A stretch of DNA of 14,105 nucleotides from Mycobacterium sp. (lineage in GTDB: Bacteria > Actinomycetota > Actinomycetes > Mycobacteriales > Mycobacteriaceae): positions 1 through 14,105 of the forward strand of contig JAFAQO010000433.1 of NCBI GenBank assembly GCA_019246375.1. The letters are read 5' to 3'. Position numbers and translations under genes: made by a program. Shown one piece after another: positions 7,092-13,185 of the stretch. The notes under the pieces were generated by a model that was not told the DNA's origin, did no database searches, and worked only from the letters and a program-made list of their open reading frames with translations. How positions within the stretch are numbered: position 1 is the first letter of the stretch; the number at the start of each line of letters is the position of its first letter.

Positions 7092-7107
7092 GTGTCAATA
7101 GTGACAA
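7092..7107. promoter_or_regulatory. Predicted TetR operator in front of the flavoprotein gene
   Basis: GTGTCAATAGTGACAA matches 14 of 16 bases of the perfect palindrome at 7767-7782. The core TGTCA-ATAG-TGACA keeps both half-sites, and the partly symmetric flanks extend to GTT...AAC. On the minus strand it contains TTGACA, a good -35 sequence directed toward the flavoprotein start about 50 nt away, although no clear -10 follows. A repressor bound here would block flavoprotein transcription without stopping tetR. Confidence 0.65.
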
Positions 7108-7123
7108 AACGTGGGCGCTGCGG

Positions 7124-7732
7124 TCATCTAGTGTGCACGACCCCGGCCTCCAGCGAGTCGAGGGCGGCCCGGGACAGCCGGGCCAGCTCGGCCAGCGACC
7201 GGTCCTCGCCCACCATCCACACTTCCATCGCACTGAAGACCGCTGCGGAGATGCACCGCGCAGTCAGCGTGACCCGCAGCCGGGCGTCGGGGCTGGCGGT
7301 CGCGGCATCGGCGTCGCGGGTTAAGTGGGCTGCGATGGCGTCGGCGAAGTCGGCCTCGACTTGGCGAATGTGCCGCACGATTCGGCCGGGATCGAGTTCG
7401 GCGGCACGCAAGGTGGCGATTTTGATCACTGCATCAACGTCATAGGGAAACGCGAAAATCGCCGCCTGCACCGATTCGACGATCGACTCGTCCGGGGACC
7501 GGGCGTCCAGCGCTGTGCGAAACCAGTGCAATCCGGCGTCGTAATCGGCGAACAGCAAGTCATGCTTGGAGGTGAAATGCCGATAGAAAGTACGCAGTGA
7601 CACCCCCGCGTCCGACGCGATCTGCTCGGCCGACGTCTCTTCGACTCCTTGGGCGAGGAATCGCACCAGCGCCGCCTGGCGCAGCGCGTCACGGGTGCGT
7701 TCGCTGCGTGCGGTCTGCGGCGCTCTGGCCAT
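7124..7732 (-). CDS. TetR/AcrR-family transcriptional regulator (Rv3830c-like)
   Basis: A 202-residue one-component regulator. The N-terminal DNA-binding domain is typical: a helix starting TRDALRQAALVRFLAQG, then the helix-turn-helix TSAEQIASDAGVSLRTFYRHF (33-53), with SKHDLL opening helix 4. The C-terminal ligand and dimer domain is divergent and gives no hint of the effector. The ATG at 7732 was chosen because the HTH then starts about 33 residues in, as usual; the frame is open as far as 8263 but that is shadow of the divergent gene. TACGTT lies 6 nt before the ATG, a layout expected for a leaderless mRNA. A perfect 16-bp palindrome sits 35 nt upstream in the divergent promoter region and a near copy before the next gene. 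It is therefore probably an autorepressor controlling the flavoprotein and the membrane protein on either side. Confidence 0.93.
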   Translation of the reverse strand: MARAPQTARSERTRDALRQAALVRFLAQGVEETSAEQIASDAGVSLRTFYRHFTSKHDLLFADYDAGLHWFRTALDARSPDESIVESVQAAIFAFPYDVDAVIKIATLRAAELDPGRIVRHIRQVEADFADAIAAHLTRDADAATASPDARLRVTLTARCISAAVFSAMEVWMVGEDRSLAELARLSRAALDSLEAGVVHTR

Positions 7733-7738
7733 GCCGGT

Positions 7739-7744
7739 AACGTA
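7739..7744 (-). promoter_or_regulatory. Predicted -10 box of tetR (leaderless)
   Basis: On the minus strand TACGTT (TANNNT pattern) is followed by ACCGGC and the ATG of tetR. The 6-nt spacing would place the transcription start at the A of the start codon. There is no SD-like sequence. A TTGACA on the same strand lies 23 nt further up, too far for a normal -35. Confidence 0.45.
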
Positions 7745-7766
7745 CCGCAGGCGGCAGGCGCTCAGC

Positions 7767-7782
7767 TTGTCAATATTGACAA
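7767..7782. promoter_or_regulatory. Perfect 16-bp palindromic operator in the tetR / DUF2834 divergent promoter
   Basis: TTGTCAATATTGACAA is an exact palindrome, unusually AT-rich for its surroundings, in the 78-bp gap between two divergent genes, one of which encodes a TetR regulator. Size and position are as expected for a TetR-dimer operator. The right half supplies the -35 TTGACA (7776-7781) of the membrane-protein promoter, so binding would exclude polymerase. A 14/16 copy stands before the flavoprotein gene. Confidence 0.8.
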
Positions 7783-7804
7783 AACTGCCGGTGGTGCCGA
7801 GACT
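7776..7804 (+). promoter_or_regulatory. Predicted promoter of the DUF2834-type gene
   Basis: A consensus -35 TTGACA (7776-7781), a 17-bp spacer and the -10-like hexamer GAGACT (7799-7804), then 6 nt to the ATG at 7811. The hexamer keeps the A at position 2 and T at position 6 of TANNNT. The layout predicts a leaderless mRNA and places the -35 inside the TetR palindrome. Confidence 0.55.
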
Positions 7805-7810
7805 GCCGGC

Positions 7811-8305
7811 ATGATTTCGCTTACCGTCCACGCAGCGCTCGGGCTCGCAGTCATCGGCTGGATCGTCGCGTCGAACCGCGCGGTCTTCAGCCGGCCGGCC
7901 GACGGACCATGGCTCTCGGCGCTGGAATGCGTGTACTACGTGGTTGGTATCGCGTCGATCGCCTTGGGCTGGTACTTCAACATCCGGTTCGTACGTGAGA
8001 ACGCGACGGGCGGGGGAAACCTCGTACACGGCCCCGGAAGCTACCCGAACTTCATCCGGCTGCAGTTCGCCAACCCGGCGGCCGGATCGGCCGCTGAAGA
8101 CTATCTGATCGCCAACGTTATTCTGCTGCCGCTGTTCTCGATCGTCGACGGCTACCGGCGCGGCCTTCGACGCCCATGGCTGTACTTTTTGTCCAGCTTC
8201 TTTACCAGCTTTTCCTTCCCGCTTGCCTTCTACTTCGCCACCATCGAGCGGCAGCGCCGGCACGCATCATCCAGCCGATTGCCGACGACGGCCGTGGGTG
8301 CATGA
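7811..8305 (+). CDS. Four-helix DUF2834-type membrane protein (Rv3831-like)
   Basis: A 164-residue integral membrane protein of unknown function. Four hydrophobic segments are visible: about residues 3-21, 37-57, 97-113 and 124-146. The spaced residues YFNIRF, FIRLQFANPAAGS, a D-x-L-I-A segment, then GYRRGLRRPWLY and FSFPLAFYFATIER resemble the DUF2834 family, where the loop FANPA and the C-terminal FPL are conserved; the family name is given from recall. The tail after residue 147 is polar and probably cytoplasmic. The ATG at 7811 is supported by the -35/-10 pair ending 6 nt before it; the frame is open further upstream but overlaps the regulator. Shared control with the TetR gene and the flavoprotein suggests one stress- or ligand-responsive unit. 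Confidence 0.82.
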   Translation: MISLTVHAALGLAVIGWIVASNRAVFSRPADGPWLSALECVYYVVGIASIALGWYFNIRFVRENATGGGNLVHGPGSYPNFIRLQFANPAAGSAAEDYLIANVILLPLFSIVDGYRRGLRRPWLYFLSSFFTSFSFPLAFYFATIERQRRHASSSRLPTTAVGA

Positions 8306-8314
8306 CCGGCCTTT

Positions 8315-8350
8315 TAGTACTACGCTGGACGTAGTACGTTGAACGTACTA
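8315..8350. promoter_or_regulatory. Tandem overlapping palindromes: predicted PadR operator
   Basis: Two perfect inverted repeats share a central half-site. GTACTACG (8317-8324) pairs with CGTAGTAC (8330-8337) around 5 nt, and TAGTACGT (8332-8339) pairs with ACGTACTA (8343-8350) around 3 nt. Seen as direct repeats, TACGCTGGACGTAGTA (8321-8336) and TACGTTGAACGTACTA (8335-8350) agree at 13 of 16 bases. The array covers the promoter of the padR gene and ends 10 nt before its start codon, as expected for an autorepressor with two adjacent dimer sites. Confidence 0.75.
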
Positions 8351-8354
8351 AACT
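8326..8354 (+). promoter_or_regulatory. Predicted leaderless promoter of padR
   Basis: TGGACG (8326-8331, 4/6 to TTGACA), a 17-bp spacer and TAAACT (8349-8354, TANNNT), followed by GGCACG and the GTG at 8361. The 6-nt distance predicts initiation at the start codon; no SD is present. The promoter is buried in the operator array. Confidence 0.55.
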
Positions 8355-8360
8355 GGCACG

Positions 8361-8717
8361 GTGGCCGACAGCTCGTCTCCCGGGGGGAAACTCGGAAGGT
8401 CCAACGACGCGAGTGTGCTGATCCTGACCAGTTTGGCTTCCGGTTCCAAGCATGGATACGCGTTGGCACGTGATATCGAGCAGTTCTCCGGCGTGACGCT
8501 GGGACCCGGAACACTGTACGGGGCGATCACGCGTCTCGAAGAACGGGGACTTATCGAGCCCGCCGGGCATGGCGAGCGTCGGCGCCCGTATCGGATAACA
8601 GCCGCCGGCCGGGCTGAACTGACCGTAGCCGTCCGCGAATTGGGCGCGATTGCCGGCGAAGGTGCCCACCGGTTGGGGATATCGCTGCCTTCTCGCCGGC
8701 CGGGATGGGCGCTGTGA
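8361..8717 (+). CDS. PadR-family transcriptional regulator
   Basis: A 118-residue winged-helix regulator made of little more than the DNA-binding domain. PadR signatures are clear: SKHGYALARDIE (29-40), GPGTLYGAITRLEERGLIE (48-66, recognition helix) and the wing GERRRPYRITAAGR (71-84). The long C-terminal dimer helix is short here and the protein ends in a basic tail. The GTG at 8361 is the only start that follows the promoter. Its stop overlaps the start of the membrane gene downstream, forming a regulator plus membrane-partner pair common in actinobacteria. It most likely represses its own operon through the tandem palindromes at 8315-8350. I do not recall a counterpart at this place in H37Rv, where other genes (Rv3832c, Rv3833) lie before serS, so this pair may be an accessory insertion. 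Confidence 0.92.
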   Translation: MADSSSPGGKLGRSNDASVLILTSLASGSKHGYALARDIEQFSGVTLGPGTLYGAITRLEERGLIEPAGHGERRRPYRITAAGRAELTVAVRELGAIAGEGAHRLGISLPSRRPGWAL

Positions 8718-9094
8718 GAGGCCACTGCGCACCACGATCGCTGCGCTGGTACCCACCAGCGTGGCGGCGCCGTTACGGCGAGGAGCTGATCGCCCTGCTG
8801 GAAGATACCTACGCCGACGGGCCGATTCCGCTCAGGTGCCGCATGTCGTTATTCCGTTCAGGCATGACGGAAAGAGTCAGGGAAATGCACAAGAGATTCA
8901 GGACGTACACGTCCTACAGCATCGCCTGCGCGATCGTCTGGGCCGTCATATTGGCGGCGGTATGGGCTCGCGGCGACGAGCCCACCCGGCGCACCTTCGG
9001 GCTGGTGTGCTGCGGATGGGCGATCGGGTGGCTGTCGGCGACCATCGCACGCGTTGTCTATCCCCCACCACGACGCCATAGGCCCTCGGATTGA
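8714..9094 (+). CDS. PadR-associated small membrane protein
   Basis: A 126-residue protein with a basic N-terminal segment SLRWYPPAWRRRYGEELIALLED, a motif I recognise from membrane proteins encoded next to PadR regulators in actinobacteria (HAAS-like signalling helix). Two hydrophobic helices follow, near residues 67-87 and 97-118, and the protein ends in a short basic tail. GTG at 8714 is preferred because it overlaps the padR TGA (GTGA) and has GGGATGGG about 6 nt upstream; ATG at 8705 in the same frame would add three residues. Inference: a membrane sensor or effector whose level is set by PadR. The ligand and output are unknown. It ends 9 nt before the convergent serS stop, with no terminator seen between them. 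Confidence 0.82.
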   Translation: MRGHCAPRSLRWYPPAWRRRYGEELIALLEDTYADGPIPLRCRMSLFRSGMTERVREMHKRFRTYTSYSIACAIVWAVILAAVWARGDEPTRRTFGLVCCGWAIGWLSATIARVVYPPPRRHRPSD

Positions 9095-9103
9095 GCGCCT
9101 AGC

Positions 9104-10363
9104 TCACCCGACGGGCTCGAGTAGTTCGGTTCCCACGTAGGGCACCAGCGCGTCGGGAAGGCGCACGCTGCCGTCGGGTCGCTGATGGTTCTCCAGTATC
9201 GCCACCAGCCAGCGCGTCGTGGCCAGCGTGCCGTTGAGCGTCGCGGCGATCTGCGGCTTGCCTCCCGCGTCTCGGTAGCGCGTTGCGAGTCGACGCGCCT
9301 GGAAGGTGGTGCAATTCGACGTCGAGGTCAGCTCGCGGTAGGCCTGCTGGGTCGGCAGCCACGCTTCACAGTCGAACTTGCGGGCCGCAGACGAGCCCAA
9401 ATCCCCGGCCGCGACGTCGATTACCCGATAAGGCACCTCGATACGAGCCAGCATCTCCCGCTGCCAACTCAGCAGCCCCTTGTGTTCGGCCTCGGCGTCG
9501 TCGGGCGTGCAGTAGACGAACGCTTCCACTTTGTCGAACTGGTGTACACGGATGATGCCGCGGGTGTCCTTGCCGTAACTGCCGGCCTCGCGGCGAAAAC
9601 ACGACGACCAGCCCGCGTAGCGCAGTGGCCCGTTGGACAGGTCCAAGATCTCGTCGGCATGGTAGCCCGCCAGCGGCACCTCAGAGGTGCCGACGAGGTA
9701 GAGGTCGTCGGCCGCGACGTGGTACACCTCCTCGGCGTGCGCACCGAGGAATCCGGTGCCTGACATCACCTCCGGGCGGACCAGCACCGGCGGGATCACC
9801 GGGATGAAACCGTTATCGACCGCCAGGCGCACCGCCAGCTGCAACAGTCCCAATTGCAGCAGTGCGCCGCGACCGGTCAAGAAGTAGAACCGGGAACCGG
9901 ATACCTTTGCGCCGCGGGCCATATCGATTACGCCCAGCGACTCTCCGAGTTCAACATGGTCTTTCGGGTTTTCTATTGCGGGCGGCTCCCCCACCAGGTC
10001 AAGGACCCGGTAGTCGTCCTCCCCGCCAGCCGGCACGCCGTCGATGATGACGTTCGAGATCGCCATGTGGGCGGCGGTGAAGGTCGCCTCTGCGTTAGCC
10101 TGCTCGGCCTCGGCGGCCTTGACCTGTTCGGCCAGTTCCTTGGCCCGCTGCAATAGCGCAGGACGCTCGTCGGCAGATGCGGCGCCCACCTGCTTGCTCG
10201 CGGTCTTCTGGTCGGCGCGCAATGAGTCGGCCGTCGCGATCGCGGTCCGCCGGGCGGCGTCGGCTGCCAGCAAGGTGTCCACCAGCGCTGGGTCCTCGCC
10301 GCGGCTGACCTGCGAGCGGCGCACGACGTCGGGGTTTTCCCGCAGTAGCTTCAGGTCGATCAC
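9104..10363 (-). CDS. serS: Seryl-tRNA synthetase
   Basis: A class II aminoacyl-tRNA synthetase of 419 residues that charges tRNA-Ser in the cytoplasm. The N-terminal 105 or so residues form the Ala/Glu-rich antiparallel coiled coil that grips the long variable arm of tRNA-Ser ([33 protein letters not shown]). The catalytic domain shows [15 protein letters not shown], where the Thr and Glu bind serine. Motif 2 is [15 protein letters not shown], and motif 3 is the [13 protein letters not shown] segment with Arg near 384, followed by [10 protein letters not shown]. The length equals that of the M. tuberculosis enzyme as I recall it. The start is GTG at 10363; TAAGGT stands 6 nt upstream with no proper SD, which suggests leaderless translation. 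It is divergent from the septum-formation-type gene. Confidence 0.97.
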   Translation of the reverse strand: MIDLKLLRENPDVVRRSQVSRGEDPALVDTLLAADAARRTAIATADSLRADQKTASKQVGAASADERPALLQRAKELAEQVKAAEAEQANAEATFTAAHMAISNVIIDGVPAGGEDDYRVLDLVGEPPAIENPKDHVELGESLGVIDMARGAKVSGSRFYFLTGRGALLQLGLLQLAVRLAVDNGFIPVIPPVLVRPEVMSGTGFLGAHAEEVYHVAADDLYLVGTSEVPLAGYHADEILDLSNGPLRYAGWSSCFRREAGSYGKDTRGIIRVHQFDKVEAFVYCTPDDAEAEHKGLLSWQREMLARIEVPYRVIDVAAGDLGSSAARKFDCEAWLPTQQAYRELTSTSNCTTFQARRLATRYRDAGGKPQIAATLNGTLATTRWLVAILENHQRPDGSVRLPDALVPYVGTELLEPVG

Positions 10364-10369
10364 GGCCTG

Positions 10370-10375
10370 ACCTTA
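10370..10375 (-). promoter_or_regulatory. Predicted -10 box of serS (leaderless)
   Basis: TAAGGT on the minus strand is followed by CAGGCC and the GTG of serS, giving the same 6-nt spacing as at tetR and padR. No clear -35 is seen. The rest of the 130-bp divergent gap shows no T-box or other riboswitch-like structure that I can recognise. Confidence 0.4.
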
Positions 10376-10493
10376 CTTTCGGTGGCTGTGGCAGGGCATC
10401 TGCAGGTAGCTGATGCGCCGCCGGGCGGCATTCCACTACCTCACTTTTGCAACACCTGTCACGCCGCTCGCCGGGCCTGTCAGAATAGAGCCG

Positions 10494-11840
10494 ATGTTGC
10501 ACACATCCGAGCAGGAAAGTTCGGTTCCCGACCGCCCGGCAGAACGGCCGGCGCGGTTGGCGTGGCTGCATAGTCTTCGGGCCTCGTCAACCAGGCGTGC
10601 GCTGCTGCTCACCGCGCTGGGCGGCCTGCTCATCGCGGGCATCGTCGTCGCGGTTCCCATCGGCGACGGCCGACCGGGCCGGTTGTTCTACATCGACCCC
10701 GTGCCCAGCACCGGCGCCAACGGAAATGATCCGTTCAATCACGCCACCACCGGGGATTGCCTGATGTGGCCGGACCGGACGCCGGAGGCCGCGACCATCG
10801 TCAACTGCCGGGGCGACCACAAGTTCGAGGTCGCCGAGTCGATTGACATGCGAACGTTCCCCGGCTCGGAATACGCGCCCAAAGCGGCTCCACCGTCAGC
10901 GGCCCGTATTGAGCAGATCAGCCAGGAGCAGTGCGAGACGGCCGTTCGCCGCTACCTCGGCACCAAATTCGATCCCAACAGCAAGTTCAGCATCAGCATG
11001 CTGTGGTCCGGTGACAAGGCGTGGCGTCAGTCAGGTGAGCGACGCATGCTATGCGGCCTGCAGCTGCCCGGGGCGAACAACCAACAGGTCGCCTTCAAGG
11101 GCAAGGTCGCCGACATCGACCAGTCCAAAGTGTGGCCCGCCGGTACCTGCCTCGGCATCGACTCGACCTCGAACCAACCGACCGACGTGCCGGTTGATTG
11201 CGCGGCACCGCATGCCATGGAAGTCACCGGCACCGTCAACTTAAGCGAGAAGTTCCCCGGCGCCCTGCCCGCCGAACCTGACCAGGATGCCTTCATCAAG
11301 GACTCCTGCACCCGACTCACGGACGCCTACCTGGCGCCAGTGCAGTTGCGCAATACGACCCTGACTCTGATTTACAGCACGGTCCCGTTGCCGAGCTGGT
11401 CCGCCGGCAGCCGCGAGGTCGCGTGCAGCGTAGGGGCGACGCTGGGCAACGGCGGCTGGGCGACGCTGTTGAACAGCGCCAAGGGGCCCCTGCTGATCAA
11501 TGGTCAGCCGCCGATCGCGCCGCCGGAGATTCCCCAGGAGCGGCTCGACCTGCCGCCGATTCCGCTGTCGCCCGGGAATCCACCCAGCGGGCCGTCTCCA
11601 GCCGGATCTGGCCAACAGACACAACAGAGCCAACAGAGGCAACAGAGCCAACCTAGCCAACAAATTCAACAGCCGAACCAGCAGCGGCAGGGAAACCAGC
11701 ACCTGCCGAATCAGCCCGGCGAACCTCCCGTGCAGCCGCCCGCACCTTTACCACCGGCTCCTGAAGAGGTGGCACCACCGGCTTTTGGAGCGCCGCCACC
11801 GCCAGAAGCCCCACTGCCGCCTGCCCCGCCGGGGGGCTAG
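10494..11840 (+). CDS. Membrane-anchored septum-formation-type protein with Gln/Pro-rich tail (Rv3835-like)
   Basis: A 448-residue single-pass protein. A 35-residue basic cytoplasmic part precedes one helix (RRALLLTALGGLLIAGIVVAV, about 35-55). The extracytoplasmic part contains two copies of a four-cysteine unit: C89, C105, C147, C187 and C219, C236, C272, C311, each with the pattern G-x-C-L, V-x-C-x-x-x-H-x-x-E-V, C-x-x-x-x-x-x-Y-L, and A/L-C. This fits the actinobacterial septum-formation domain family, thought to act in the envelope near division sites; two disulfides per unit are likely. From residue 374 a run of QQx triplets leads to a Pro-rich end, probably a disordered stretch reaching through the cell wall. 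The ATG at 10494 was chosen because it gives a normal anchor and a length near Rv3835; the frame is open to 10413. The stop is 4 nt before the next start. Confidence 0.87.
   Translation: MLHTSEQESSVPDRPAERPARLAWLHSLRASSTRRALLLTALGGLLIAGIVVAVPIGDGRPGRLFYIDPVPSTGANGNDPFNHATTGDCLMWPDRTPEAATIVNCRGDHKFEVAESIDMRTFPGSEYAPKAAPPSAARIEQISQEQCETAVRRYLGTKFDPNSKFSISMLWSGDKAWRQSGERRMLCGLQLPGANNQQVAFKGKVADIDQSKVWPAGTCLGIDSTSNQPTDVPVDCAAPHAMEVTGTVNLSEKFPGALPAEPDQDAFIKDSCTRLTDAYLAPVQLRNTTLTLIYSTVPLPSWSAGSREVACSVGATLGNGGWATLLNSAKGPLLINGQPPIAPPEIPQERLDLPPIPLSPGNPPSGPSPAGSGQQTQQSQQRQQSQPSQQIQQPNQQRQGNQHLPNQPGEPPVQPPAPLPPAPEEVAPPAFGAPPPPEAPLPPAPPGG
11613..11675 (+). repeat. Seven in-frame 9-bp tandem repeats (QQx)
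   Basis: Seven consecutive nonamers related to CAACAGAGC lie in frame inside the septum-formation-type gene and encode QQT, QQS, QQR, QQS, QPS, QQI and QQP. Because the unit is a multiple of three, changes in copy number alter tail length without breaking the frame, so the locus is a likely length polymorphism. Confidence 0.85.
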
Positions 11841-11844
11841 CCGG

Positions 11845-12195
11845 ATGGCCGTGCGGATGGACCCGCAACGGTTCGATGAATTGGTCTCCGATGCGCTTGA
11901 CCTGATCCCGGCCGAATTGACCGCCGCGCTCGACAACGTCGTCGTCCTGATCGCCGACCGCGATCCCGACGAACCCGACCTGCTCGGGTTGTATGAAGGC
12001 GTGGCGCTCACCGAGCGGGACTCCAACTACGCCGGAGCGCTGCCGGACACCATCACTATCTACCGCGAAGCGCTGCTCGACGGATGTGAATCCGACGACG
12101 ACGTCGTCGACGAAGTCGCGATCACCGTAATCCACGAAATCGCGCACCACTTCGGCATCGACGATGACCGGTTACACGAATTGGGCTGGGGTTAG
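11845..12195 (+). CDS. Minimal zincin-type metalloprotease (Rv3836-like)
   Basis: A 116-residue cytosolic protein with the zinc motif HEIAHHFGIDDD: H97 and H101 as ligands, E98 as general base, and an acidic residue after the glycine as likely third ligand. The small size and the HExxHHFG form match the minimal metalloprotease family related to TTHA0227 (zincin-like PF06262, from memory), whose biological substrates are unknown. An acidic segment before the motif (DGCESDDDVVDEV) is usual for the family. The ATG at 11845 follows GGGGGG by about 8 nt and lies 4 nt after the stop of the membrane-protein gene, so the two are probably co-translated; a second ATG at 11857 is possible. The H37Rv entry is annotated slightly longer, which would need a start inside the upstream gene. 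Confidence 0.9.
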   Translation: MAVRMDPQRFDELVSDALDLIPAELTAALDNVVVLIADRDPDEPDLLGLYEGVALTERDSNYAGALPDTITIYREALLDGCESDDDVVDEVAITVIHEIAHHFGIDDDRLHELGWG

Positions 12196-12196
12196 G

Positions 12197-12231
12197 GAGC
12201 ACTCACCGGAGTGACGCTGCGTCGAGTGCTC
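12197..12231 (+). terminator. Hairpin after the metalloprotease gene, possible terminator
   Basis: GAGCACTC (12197-12204) and GAGTGCTC (12224-12231) are a perfect 8-bp inverted repeat starting 1 nt after the stop codon. A third element, CACTC-ACCG-GAGTG (12200-12213), can fold on its own with the left arm, so two exclusive structures exist. There is no T-run; mycobacterial terminators often lack one, but the role is unproven. Confidence 0.4.
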
Positions 12232-12287
12232 AGATTCAGCGGGCGCGGCATCCCGGGTTTGTCGGCACTAGGTGCTAAGAACGGCTC

Positions 12288-12485
12288 ATGAGCACCGGCT
12301 GCCGCGAGTGCCGGGCAGGCTTGGATCACTGCCACGGCACCATCATTCGCCATTCCCTGCGCCGCTCAGAGTGCACCGAGGACGATTGCCCCAGTCCGGA
12401 GCTGATGCCGCACGCCTTCGTCATCGACTGCGATGCCGTCGGCTGCAGCTGCAGCTGGGCTGAGCCGGCCGCGCTGGCCGGCTGA
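12288..12485 (+). CDS. Cys-rich zinc-ribbon-like microprotein
   Basis: A 65-residue protein with eight cysteines (5, 8, 15, 29, 34, 48, 53, 55) and several histidines. The first knuckle is C-x2-C, followed by LDHCHGT, then ECTEDDC and HAFVIDCDAVGCSC. I recall small actinobacterial proteins with the same order (CxxC, LDHCHGTL, ECTDxxC, HAxVVDC), which supports a real gene although annotation often omits it. The pairs suggest one or two bound zinc ions or an Fe-S centre; function is unknown. It has neither signal peptide nor membrane helix. The ATG at 12288 is the only start; ribosome site is weak. It lies between the metalloprotease, 92 bp upstream and possibly separated by a hairpin, and the convergent phosphatase gene, whose stop is 10 nt away. 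Confidence 0.78.
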   Translation: MSTGCRECRAGLDHCHGTIIRHSLRRSECTEDDCPSPELMPHAFVIDCDAVGCSCSWAEPAALAG

Positions 12486-12495
12486 ATCGCGGCAC

Positions 12496-13185
12496 TCAAC
12501 CCATCGGGTCGACGCCGGATTCCACGGCATCCGCCACCGGAGTGGCGTGAGGTTCGGGGTAGAACGGCGGCGTCAGCGTGCCCCACTGCACGCAGCTCCA
12601 TCGCCCATCGGTGATCGGCGCCAGCACCACCGACTCGGCGTTGCGCAGGTGATGGTCGACCACGAAACTGCCGTCGACTCCGGCCAGCACCGCGGCGGCC
12701 AGCCGGATCGCCGCCCCGTGGCTGACGACGACGATGTCATCGGTCCAGTCCTGATCGTCGAGGTAGCGCATCCGCAGGTCGGTGAGGACGGGCACATAGC
12801 GGTCCAGCACCTGCTCGCCGCTCTCGCCGCCGGGCAGCGCCAGGTCCCGTTCGCCCTCATGCCAGCGCTGGTAGACCGCGTTGAATTCTGCGACGGCCTC
12901 ATCGTCGCTGCGGTTTTCTAAATCACCGACCTGAACCTCGTGAATGCCGGGGACTTCGCGGGCCGGCACGTGCAGCTCGGCGCTGATCTCCGCGGCAGTC
13001 TCCGCGGCCCGGATCGCCACCGAGTGCACCAGCAGCCCCGCTCGTCGCAAACCGCTGCGCGCAAAGTCGCGCGCCTGATCGTGTCCCAACGGCGTCAGCT
13101 GCGTCCCCGGCGGGCGGGTGTCCAACCGGCGGTCGACATTGCCGTAGGACTGACCGTGCCGCAGCAGCACCAACCGGCCGCTCAT
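12496..13185 (-). CDS. Histidine-phosphatase (phosphoglycerate-mutase-like) family protein (Rv3837c-like)
   Basis: A 229-residue member of branch 1 of the histidine phosphatase superfamily. The nucleophile loop is LLRHGQS with H10; R59 lies in AIRAAETA; the likely acid is E83 in GIHEVQVGDLE; and the second histidine is H156 in VVVSHGAAIRL. All catalytic parts are thus present. True phosphoglycerate mutases are longer between these blocks, so this is more likely a small-molecule phosphatase; substrate unknown. The ATG at 13185 overlaps the pheA stop (ATGA, 13182-13185), so it is translationally coupled to prephenate dehydratase. An amino-acid-related phosphate substrate is conceivable, but only by context. 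Confidence 0.93.
   Translation of the reverse strand: MSGRLVLLRHGQSYGNVDRRLDTRPPGTQLTPLGHDQARDFARSGLRRAGLLVHSVAIRAAETAAEISAELHVPAREVPGIHEVQVGDLENRSDDEAVAEFNAVYQRWHEGERDLALPGGESGEQVLDRYVPVLTDLRMRYLDDQDWTDDIVVVSHGAAIRLAAAVLAGVDGSFVVDHHLRNAESVVLAPITDGRWSCVQWGTLTPPFYPEPHATPVADAVESGVDPMG

Noticed and set aside
6322..7101. A 259-codon open frame on the plus strand opposite the flavoprotein
   Set aside because: Arg/Gly/Val-rich text without any motif, opposite a well-supported FAD enzyme.
7733..8263. N-terminal extension of TetR by 177 codons
   Set aside because: The extension lies opposite the DUF2834-type gene and would place the helix-turn-helix far from the N-terminus; the internal ATG has promoter support.
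9095..9103. Intrinsic terminator between the convergent membrane gene and serS
   Set aside because: Only 9 nt separate the stops, and no stable hairpin with a T-run was found.
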